NCBI GenBank assembly: GCA_023265355.1
Contig: JAHFTZ010000114.1
Location: forward strand, 1 to 7,184
Direction of reading: 5' to 3'
Source of the DNA: Terriglobus sp.
Lineage (GTDB): Bacteria > Acidobacteriota > Terriglobia > Terriglobales > Acidobacteriaceae
Length of the DNA: 7,184 nt
Part shown: in pieces, positions 1 to 5,428 of the stretch
How the letters are laid out: each line of letters begins with the position of its first letter
How positions within the stretch are numbered: position 1 is the first letter of the stretch
Notes under the pieces: model-generated
Seen by the model: only the letters and a program-made list of their open reading frames with translations
Told to the model about the DNA's origin: nothing
Databases searched by the model: none
Position numbers and translations under genes: made by a program

Positions 1-311
1 AGTTGCTGCCTTGTCCTGGTCGGTGTCTCTCTCAATCTGGACGCTGCGTTGATCTGATGACAGGATCAATGTCCTGCAGATGGACTTATCAGGTCCTCTG
101 GACGGAGCACATTGAAAATCAACGGGTTCGGTCGCTGCGACCATAGTCCAGCCATCCGCGAAAAAATGCTCCCATCTGGAATAGTCCCGGCTGGAGTACA
201 TCTTTGATCTCTGGAAAGATGCGGGGCCTTCTTTCGATGCTTTTGGCCCTTTTGTCTTGTAGCTTTTTGCGCATTAGCTTAGCCTTGCCCGATCCATGAT
301 TGGAGTCTCCG
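1..311. other. Upstream region with no recognised gene
   Basis: I see no convincing gene here. The plus-strand frames are closed by stops within the first ~165 bases. A minus-strand reading frame runs from inside the DNase-like gene down to a stop at 119-121. Its last ~50 residues are Lys/Arg rich and resemble no family I know. A weak inverted repeat, GGGCC at 224-228 and GGCCC at 245-249 with a 16-base loop, is followed by TTTTG; it could be a weak terminator for something upstream, but the loop is long. The small CAGGA/TCCTG dyad near 61-76 is unremarkable. The region probably holds the promoter of the gene at 312, but no clear -35/-10 pair is visible. Confidence 0.5.
302..305 (+). promoter_or_regulatory. 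Ribosome binding site (GGAG) that sets the DNase-like gene start
   Basis: GGAG lies 6 bases before the ATG at 312-314. This favours that ATG over the in-frame TTG at 300-302, which would overlap the Shine-Dalgarno sequence. The ATG also gives a cleaner signal peptide: two Arg residues, then a Phe/Leu/Val-rich stretch. Confidence 0.6.
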
Positions 312-1635
312 ATGCGCCGGGCAACGTTGCGCTTCCAGTTATTCTTTCTATTCCTTGTCGTCTCGTTCTCGCCTGAGCAGTTTTCCGGGCAGGGACCGCA
401 AACAGCGCCGTCGCCCCTGTGGAGCGCAAACCACCCTGTGGACTGGTGGTTTGCCTTCAAGTTCAACACTGCTACCTTTCCTCGTCCCAAGACCACACCG
501 CCGACCTGTAGCTTCGGCGGCACACCGGGGGGAAGGAGAAAATACACCAGAATGGGTCAGAGTTATGTCGCGGCAAGTAGCGAACACGCAGCTTTGACCA
601 AGGGTGACGGATATCTCGGCGATAGCCCGGCTGATCCGCTAGGCGCGACATTCAACGAGGTCTATAACGGGGATCTGTCCTACCTTGTCTGGAACGACCA
701 GTTCTATCGCAGCCCTGTGCTTGCCTGCGAAGGCTCTACCGGAAACGCATGTGGAGCGAAGTGGGGCCACTCCAAAGGCATGCTTGCCTGGAATGAAGAC
801 GGTGACGGATTGGTCCTGCAGGTCACGACTCCCTCTTGGCCGGGCGCGGGCAGCAGCACACACCCCAGAGTGAAAGACGGTAACTCGCTGGGCTGCGTGA
901 ATGACAACAACGTCGATCTCAGCTAGGACTTTTTCGCGCTCAAGTTGACGAAGGATGACCTGCTTAAGGTGCTCGCAGCACTGCAGACTGAAGGCGCTGT
1001 TACCGAACCGAAGAATCCGCAGATCGCGAAGATCGGCGGACCGCAGGAGGTGCGGGATGCCGCTGCGAAGCTGGGCAGCCCCAACAAGACCTCCACTTAC
1101 ACGCAGGCGACGCTCTCTTCGGGAGTCCAGATCATCGCGAAGGCGGGTGGTCTTTCCGCTCCGCCATGGCAGTTTGTATCGGCCGTTCTGGGCAAAGTGC
1201 CGTTGCGCGTCGCTACCTTTTGGATGGGAGCGAAGATCTACTCCAGGCCGGGCCGTACAAAGCCCGACTGCTGGCCCACGGCGATTAAGTCTCTCAGCCC
1301 AGGAGCCGTGCAGGTGGTAACAACTGGCATCTGGGAGGGTACGACGATCAGACTGAGCGGCACTTCGCAGAGAGACGCCCTCCGGGAAAACACTCGGTGC
1401 GAACCACGCGAAGATAGGCGTCTCCACCGGAGAGGGCAGCCCGCTCACCATCTTCTCCGATATGAATCAGGACGGAGCCATCTCTCCTGTAGGCAAACTC
1501 ACCTGCTTGAGTTCACAGAACGCCCGTGGAGGCCTGTTCTTCGTTGTAGAGAACGAAGATCTGCACAAGAGCGTCACCGCGCTGCTTACGGGAAAGATCG
1601 CACCTTCAAAAGCCCCTACAGCGGCACCTAAATAG
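312..1635 (+). pseudogene. Secreted deoxyribonuclease II-like protein, disrupted by an amber stop and a frameshift
   Basis: Seen: one continuous family-like protein can be read only by passing TAG at 924-926 (codon 205) and correcting a +1 shift near 1374-1383; it would be about 440 residues. Residues 1-25 look like a signal peptide (RR followed by FQLFFLFLVV). Family hallmarks follow in order: PVDWWFAFK (42-50), a SPADPLGATF segment (105-114), YLVWND (124-129), and the first catalytic motif WGHSKG with His153. After the amber codon come DFFALKLT, later LRVATFWMGAKIYS and PDCWP. After the shift come the second catalytic motif NHAKIG (His codon 1405-1407), then IFSDMNQDG and NARGGLFF, which parallel the DHSKW, GDMNR and RGGG segments of animal DNase II. 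Known: DNase II enzymes are PLD-fold, metal-independent, acid-active endonucleases using two HxK motifs, and bacterial homologues are sparse. Inference: the parent protein was exported and cut extracellular DNA. Intact catalytic motifs imply recent decay, or sequencing error. The N-terminal 204 residues carry only one HxK motif, so they should be inactive alone. Confidence 0.8.
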
Positions 1636-1643
1636 ACTCCACT

Positions 1644-3479
1644 TCAGAAGCGCCCAAGCACAATTTTCACCGCCATCGGTCCACGACGTGCAGAGGCTGG
1701 CGGTGCCGGGTCTCCCGATGCAGCCTGTTCTCCGCCAGAATTCGTACGAGCGCTCGGATCGGGAAACCGGATTCCACGGTCAGTTTCATCCCCGTTGAGA
1801 ACTCGGGTCATATGCCAAACCTCCGTCGCACCGGGTGTGGCTCCCGGCGTGTAGTAGCCCTCCTCGGCGGTCAGAATCTGCATGCGAATTCCAGTGAGTA
1901 GGCCAGGACGATGCAAGAAGACTGCGCCACCGATCCCAGTCAGCAGAAACTCATCCGGTCCCATCTGAGCGACCATCACGCGTCCCTCTTTGTTCGAGTT
2001 GCCCGGAGCAGCTTCGCCGTCTTTCTGGGGAAAGCCAAAGCGAACCTCGGCGACCCAGGCACCCGCAGCATCCGCCGCCCGCGTGGCTGCCGTACCCGTC
2101 TGCTCAAGAGGCACCGTCGCATTGGCCAGACGCATCTGGCCAATCAGCGCGCTCTGAGTATTTGGACTTGCCCCGTGCGCGCCTTCGTCGGCTGCAAAGA
2201 GCTTTTCCTGATCCACTCCGCCAGAAACTTCAATGAAGGTCTTGACCTTGCCTTGGTAGTTCAGCTTGGCGACGGTCCGTTGCATCGGCCAAAGCAGTGC
2301 AAAGTTCTCCGCATGGGCACGTGGCACCGTGCCGTTCTGCAGGAAGCCCGTCCAATCGATACCAAATGGAGAGAACCCTATCGCCCCCTGTCCCAGAGCG
2401 GCGAAGAAGAAGGGAGCGTAGTTATTGCCTTGTCCGATCTCCGGAATCCAGAGTGGGTTGTCAGGTCGCGAGTATGTGTTGAAGATATCGAGAACGAAGT
2501 CCGCGTTGTTCGCATAGATGTCCGGGCCGATCATGTCGATCGACGGTGCCGCAGCCTTCCAGAGCGAGAGCATCCCCTGGTTCGGTCCCCCCGACGGGTA
2601 GCCGATGCCTGCCGTAGGAATGTGTCGTTCCGGAAGCTCACTGGGCGGATAGGCAAGCCAGACGTTGCAGTAGAAGGGAATATTCAACTCTCGCTTACCT
2701 GCCTCTGCAACGGCGTTGATGTAGCGCGCCTGGTGCCAGGCCTGGAACGCTTCATCGGCGTTGCCGGGAAATACCTCCGCCCACGTACCTGCTTTTTTGC
2801 CCAGAGACTTCACCAGTTCTGTCGGCACCTGTCCAGCAAACTCCCGGTTCGATGACGGCGAGAAATCACGTGCCGCGCCGATTCCACCAGACTCGTTCTC
2901 TACCTGGATCATGAGGACGGTATGCTCGGTTCCATCTTTCTCCGCGACGTGGTGCATCAGAGCGGCGAACGCCTTGCGATCCGCCTCCATGTTTGCGGGC
3001 GCATTGGCAGAAAGATCGTCGATCGGCATGCCTGCAAGATTCATCATGCGAGGGAAGTGCACAGGGTCACGCTTGACCCATTGCGGAACGTAATGATCGT
3101 TTCCGTTCTTCCACGTGCCGAACCAGAGAAGCACCAAGTGCAGATGATGCTCGCGCGCGCCATCGATGAGTGCGTCGACGTTGGTCCAGTCGAAGTGCCC
3201 TGGCTGCGGTTCGATCTGCTCCCAGTAAACAGGAGCCTCGCCCGTATTGACGTGCATGGCTTCCAGTGCGGGCCAGACCTTCGGAAGCATCTCCGGCCAG
3301 GCACTGGAGTTACCGATCTGTGCTCCAAGGACCAGGTAAGGCGATCCGTCGACCAGCAAAGCATGGCGTCCGTTTTCCGTAACAAGCTTCGGCGCAGACT
3401 TCTGTGCGGAGGCAAACATGCAGGATGCGCCGAAGGAAAGAACAGCGGCGAGCCGGACGACAGGGTGAAGCAAAGGCAT
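1644..3479 (-). CDS. Secreted GH35-type beta-galactosidase with C-terminal DUF5597-like domain
   Basis: The product is 611 residues. The N-terminus (MPLLHPVVRLAAVLSFGASCMF) is a signal peptide, best cut after ASA at residue 25; Cys20 sits in only a poor lipobox. The catalytic (beta/alpha)8 region spans roughly 30-400. QVENESG at 192-198 gives Glu196 as the likely acid/base. WIPEIGQG at 344-351 gives Glu347 as the likely nucleophile, the GH35/clan A arrangement. NTGEAPVYWEQIEPQPGHFDW (78-98) is also typical of GH35/GH42-like enzymes. Residues ~400-570 fit the DUF5597 beta domain. A Gly/Ala/Pro/Ser-rich insert (~575-600) precedes a last strand, MAVKIVLGRF. Known: relatives include the xyloglucan-acting Bgl35A of Cellvibrio japonicus. 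Inference: it removes terminal beta-galactose from plant side chains in the periplasm or outside; the substrate is unproven. The start at 3479 is chosen over the in-frame codon at 3536 because AGGAG lies 8 bases upstream and the signal peptide starts there. It stands 163 bp from lpxD and is probably transcribed alone. Confidence 0.88.
   Translation of the reverse strand: MPLLHPVVRLAAVLSFGASCMFASAQKSAPKLVTENGRHALLVDGSPYLVLGAQIGNSSAWPEMLPKVWPALEAMHVNTGEAPVYWEQIEPQPGHFDWTNVDALIDGAREHHLHLVLLWFGTWKNGNDHYVPQWVKRDPVHFPRMMNLAGMPIDDLSANAPANMEADRKAFAALMHHVAEKDGTEHTVLMIQVENESGGIGAARDFSPSSNREFAGQVPTELVKSLGKKAGTWAEVFPGNADEAFQAWHQARYINAVAEAGKRELNIPFYCNVWLAYPPSELPERHIPTAGIGYPSGGPNQGMLSLWKAAAPSIDMIGPDIYANNADFVLDIFNTYSRPDNPLWIPEIGQGNNYAPFFFAALGQGAIGFSPFGIDWTGFLQNGTVPRAHAENFALLWPMQRTVAKLNYQGKVKTFIEVSGGVDQEKLFAADEGAHGASPNTQSALIGQMRLANATVPLEQTGTAATRAADAAGAWVAEVRFGFPQKDGEAAPGNSNKEGRVMVAQMGPDEFLLTGIGGAVFLHRPGLLTGIRMQILTAEEGYYTPGATPGATEVWHMTRVLNGDETDRGIRFPDPSARTNSGGEQAASGDPAPPASARRGPMAVKIVLGRF
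2121..2144. repeat. Perfect 10-bp inverted repeat inside the GH35 gene
   Basis: Arms ATTGGCCAGA (2121-2130) and TCTGGCCAAT (2135-2144) are exact reverse complements around a 4-base loop, CGCA. The repeat lies inside the coding sequence and encodes IGQMRLAN on the minus strand (about residues 446-453). It could form a stable hairpin in the mRNA. No U-run follows on either strand, so it is not a standard terminator. Confidence 0.7.
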
Positions 3480-3487
3480 TGCGGATT

Positions 3488-3492
3488 CTCCT
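3488..3492 (-). promoter_or_regulatory. Ribosome binding site AGGAG of the GH35 gene
   Basis: On the minus strand AGGAG is followed by 8 bases and then the ATG at 3479-3477. This decides the start in favour of the signal-peptide Met rather than the longer in-frame extension to 3536. Confidence 0.75.
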
Positions 3493-3521
3493 GATGCAAA
3501 GCGTGGCAGACAGCCAACTGC

Positions 3522-3527
3522 ATTATG
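3522..3527 (-). promoter_or_regulatory. Possible -10 box (CATAAT) for the GH35 gene
   Basis: CATAAT on the minus strand matches TATAAT at five of six positions and would give a leader of roughly 35 bases. At a 17-base spacing the -35 position reads AGCGGG, which is poor. If the promoter is real it may need an activator. The dyad at 3569-3587 is centred about 60 bases upstream of the inferred start of transcription. Confidence 0.3.
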
Positions 3528-3568
3528 CACACTCAAGGTCCAAACCCGCTACTTTGGCTCTTCCGGGT

Positions 3569-3587
3569 ATCTACTTCTCAAGTAGAT
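3569..3587. promoter_or_regulatory. Perfect dyad (8-bp arms, 3-base spacer), candidate operator of the GH35 gene
   Basis: ATCTACTT (3569-3576) and AAGTAGAT (3580-3587) are exact reverse complements separated by CTC. The dyad lies about 90-108 bases upstream of the GH35 start codon. It is AT-rich, with no T-run on the minus strand after it, so a protein-binding site is more likely than a terminator. One 8-bp dyad of this kind is expected by chance in a window this size, so only its position supports function. Confidence 0.35.
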
Positions 3588-3642
3588 TTCAGCGGCCGAA
3601 GACGCTTGCGCACGGACAGGGCACTCAGGTTTCGCTATATTC

Positions 3643-4653
3643 CTACCGGTTGCCCAACTCCTTGATCGCCGCGCGCAACTCCTTCACGACCTCCGGCAAC
3701 TTGTTCACCACCACAACCTGCCGCAGCCACTGCTTGTTCTCCACTGCGGGGTAACCACTTACGACGCTGCCTGCGGCCACATCGTTAGGAATCCCTGTCT
3801 GCGCCGTCGCAATCGCACCGTCACCCACGGTAAGATGCCCGGCCACGCCAACCTGCCCGGCGAGGATCACGTCTTTTCCAATCACAGTAGACCCCGCGAG
3901 CCCCACCTGCGCGCAGAGCAGCGTCCGCTCGCCTACCGTAGATCCGTGTCCTACCTGCACCAGGTTGTCGACCTTCGCACCGTCCCTGACGACCGTCTCT
4001 CCCACACTTGCGCGGTCAATGCACGCATTCGCCTGCACCTCAACGTCATCGCCCAGAACGGCTCGGCCGGCCTGCACGATCTTGCGCCAGTTCTTACCGT
4101 CCTTCGCAAAGCCGAAGCCGTCGGCCCCGATCACCGCCCCGTTCTGCAAAACGACATCGTTCCCCAGAACACAATGCTCCCGCACCACCGCGTGCGCGTG
4201 GGCAAAGAAGCGGTCGCCAATGCGCACACCGTCGTAGATAACCACGTGAGGCAGCAGAACAGCATCCCGGCCGATCACCACATCATCCCCTACGACGACG
4301 TAAGCCCCAATGTGTGCTCCCTCACCGATCTTCGCCGAGTCCGGCACGACTGCCGTCGGATGGACGCCCGCTTTGTGATGCGGAGCGTTATAGAAGAGCT
4401 CGATCGCACGAGCGAAGGCGAGGTATGGGTTCTTGACCCGCAGCGTAGCGGTCTGTTCCAGAACCGGGAAGTCGGGCTCGACGAGGATAGCGCCCGCGGA
4501 AGTGGTCTTCGCCAGCGCGGCATACTTGGGGTTCGCTACAAAGGTAAGCCGGTCCGCGCCAGCCTCTTCAATCCCCGCGACGCCAGAGATCTCAATTTCG
4601 CCGTCGCCCACCAGCTCACAGCCAAGTCGTTCCGCAATCTCACTCAGTTTCAT
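3643..4653 (-). CDS. lpxD: UDP-3-O-(3-hydroxyacyl)glucosamine N-acyltransferase LpxD
   Basis: LpxD adds the second 3-hydroxyacyl chain, to the 2-amino group of UDP-3-O-acyl-glucosamine, using acyl-ACP. This is the third step of lipid A synthesis, in the cytoplasm; the enzyme works as a trimer. The product is 336 residues (E. coli LpxD is 341). The N-terminal uridine-binding domain spans ~1-95 and includes DRLTFVANPKY (34-44) and the conserved AILVEP region. Hexapeptide repeats forming a left-handed beta helix run from ~97 to 300. GADGFGFAKDG lies at 176-186. NLVQVGH ends in His236, the equivalent of the catalytic His of E. coli LpxD. A C-terminal helix, NKLPEVVKELRAAIKEL, closes it. The ATG at 4653 starts with MKLSEIAERL, the usual family N-terminus; a TTG extension to 4680 would run into the upstream gene. 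The Shine-Dalgarno is weak. The stop of the upstream gene is 23 bp away, so co-transcription is likely. None of the usual partners (fabZ, lpxA, lpxB, bamA) is in the window. Confidence 0.95.
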   Translation of the reverse strand: MKLSEIAERLGCELVGDGEIEISGVAGIEEAGADRLTFVANPKYAALAKTTSAGAILVEPDFPVLEQTATLRVKNPYLAFARAIELFYNAPHHKAGVHPTAVVPDSAKIGEGAHIGAYVVVGDDVVIGRDAVLLPHVVIYDGVRIGDRFFAHAHAVVREHCVLGNDVVLQNGAVIGADGFGFAKDGKNWRKIVQAGRAVLGDDVEVQANACIDRASVGETVVRDGAKVDNLVQVGHGSTVGERTLLCAQVGLAGSTVIGKDVILAGQVGVAGHLTVGDGAIATAQTGIPNDVAAGSVVSGYPAVENKQWLRQVVVVNKLPEVVKELRAAIKELGNR

Positions 4654-4676
4654 GGATGCGATTCTACGATCTTCAA

Positions 4677-5207
4677 TCAATGCAGAGGAGAATCAGGTCC
4701 CAGATCGGCAAAGAGGTCGGGCTGGTCCTCCGCCGTAGCAGCAAGAGCGACCGTCTTCTTGCGCGAGGGAGACGTCACCACGGCCAGAACTTCCATCGAT
4801 TTCATAGCCGAACCCGGCACATACAGCCGTAGCACGTTGCCGCGCACATCCGGGGGAGCCATATGGATCCCCTTTTCCTCGGTGAAGCCCTCCGCGAGAG
4901 ACAGGTCGAGCGGGGCAAGGCCTTCCAGCACCTCGTCGTCCTTCAGAACGCAACGCACCCAGAGTCCCTCCGCCCTGGGCCGGGCAGGGAAGGTCTTCCG
5001 CGTAAACCTTTCCGGATTCACGCCGTCCGCCGTATTGAAGTCGCGGACGAAGGTCACCATCTTCACCTCGCCGAGCGGAACATGGACGACACGTCCGCCC
5101 AGATCCAGCAGTTCCAGTGTGTCTGCCTGCACAAATCCGCCGGACGGCAGATAGCCCATAAGCAATCCCGGGGTGAACCGTCGAACGATGACCTTTTTCC
5201 TGCTCAT
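4677..5207 (-). CDS. Conserved protein of unknown function, possibly DUF6982-like
   Basis: The product is 176 residues, with no signal peptide or membrane segment, so it is probably cytoplasmic. It begins MSRKKVIVRRFTPGLLMGYL. Alternating hydrophobic strands follow: VQADTLELLDLGGRVVHVPL (26-45), then VKMVTFVRDF (48-57), RAEGLWVRCVLKDDEVLEG (78-96), and a GNVLRLYVP strand (123-131). This reads as a small all-beta, possibly PilZ- or Sm-like barrel, and reminds me of the DUF6982 family; I cannot confirm that. The last ~25 residues look disordered and contain QPDLF (162-166), which resembles a sliding-clamp-binding pentapeptide. The start at 5207 is chosen because similarity-like structure begins there. 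The frame stays open to 5468, but those extra codons would read through the intergenic repeats and overlap the divergent gene. It is the first gene of a probable two-gene operon with lpxD. Confidence 0.7.
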   Translation of the reverse strand: MSRKKVIVRRFTPGLLMGYLPSGGFVQADTLELLDLGGRVVHVPLGEVKMVTFVRDFNTADGVNPERFTRKTFPARPRAEGLWVRCVLKDDEVLEGLAPLDLSLAEGFTEEKGIHMAPPDVRGNVLRLYVPGSAMKSMEVLAVVTSPSRKKTVALAATAEDQPDLFADLGPDSPLH

Positions 5208-5330
5208 GGCTTCCAGTCGTAGCCGCTTTCTTATCTCTTTGTGCTGGCTGTCTGCATTCTCGCTATCTCTCTGAAAGGACGCAACAAAAACCCACTCTCC
5301 CCGTGGCGGAAAAGCTAACAATATGCTACT

Positions 5331-5356
5331 CTTAGGTGTTGTACTTAGGTCCTGTA
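5331..5356. repeat. Tandem 13-bp repeat with CTTAGGT core, candidate operator
   Basis: CTTAGGTGTTGTA (5331-5343) is followed directly by CTTAGGTCCTGTA (5344-5356), with 11 of 13 positions identical. A third, weaker AGGT at 5361-5364 comes 14 bases after the second. Near-helical-turn spacing of direct repeats between divergent genes suggests a regulator binding site. The regulator is unknown. Confidence 0.4.
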
Positions 5357-5370
5357 ACGCAGGTAAGTAC
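5341..5370. promoter_or_regulatory. Interrupted inverted repeat upstream of the nucleotidyltransferase gene
   Basis: GTACTTA (5341-5347) pairs with TAAGTAC (5364-5370). Inside it, CCTG (5351-5354) pairs with CAGG (5360-5363) around TAACG. The left arm carries an extra GGT, so an RNA form would be an 11-bp stem with a 3-base bulge. It overlaps the tandem CTTAGGT repeats. It may be an operator, or a leader hairpin if transcription starts upstream of it. Confidence 0.4.
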
Positions 5371-5428
5371 TTGGTATTCAATCGTTTAGCACTAAAGCGC
5401 AGGCGCGCTTGGAGTCCGACCGCCCACC

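Larger units (their letters stand above)
3480..3642. promoter_or_regulatory. Intergenic region between lpxD end and GH35 start
   Basis: This 163-bp stretch follows the lpxD stop codon and precedes the GH35 start; both genes are on the minus strand. It contains a strong Shine-Dalgarno site (3488-3492), a -10-like CATAAT (minus strand, 3527-3522) and a perfect dyad (3569-3587). I see no GC-rich hairpin with a T-run, so there is no clear intrinsic terminator for lpxD. Some read-through into the GH35 gene is possible. Confidence 0.5.
5208..5428. promoter_or_regulatory. Divergent intergenic region between the lpxD operon and the nucleotidyltransferase gene
   Basis: This 221-bp region must hold promoters firing both ways. 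It is less GC-rich in 5311-5396 than its surroundings. It contains a tandem repeat (5331-5356), an inverted repeat (5341-5370), a TTTAG-CA-CTAAA dyad (5385-5396) and a small hairpin AGCGC-AGGC-GCGCT (5396-5409). I could not find a -35/-10 pair good enough to annotate on either strand. Confidence 0.5.

Noticed and set aside
224..249. GGGCC/GGCCC inverted repeat as a terminator
   Set aside because: Only 5 bp of stem with a 16-base loop and a broken T-run, and no identified gene upstream for it to serve.
119..547. Minus-strand frame of 142 codons with a Lys/Arg-rich end outside the nuclease gene
   Set aside because: Most of it is antisense to the nuclease gene. A short version starting at 274 has only a weak AAGG upstream and no recognisable similarity.
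639..1451. Minus-strand frame of 270 codons opposite the nuclease pseudogene
   Set aside because: No family resemblance, Arg-rich, and it overlaps sequence that clearly encodes DNase II-like motifs on the other strand.
945..1631. A separate gene starting at TTG 945
   Set aside because: It is in the same frame as the upstream part, has no ribosome binding site, and continues family sequence that begins before it. It is better read as the middle of a broken gene.
1600..1680. Shared terminator between the converging nuclease and GH35 genes
   Set aside because: The 8-bp gap and its flanks show no GC-rich hairpin with a T-run on either strand.
1911..2855. Plus-strand open frame of 314 codons opposite the GH35 gene
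   Set aside because: Arg-rich antisense shadow of a gene with catalytic motifs and a signal peptide; no ribosome binding site or family features.
3835..5154. Long plus-strand open frame (439 codons) opposite lpxD and the unknown gene
   Set aside because: It is antisense to two well-supported genes, crosses their junction and looks like no family. GC-rich third positions commonly keep the opposite strand open.
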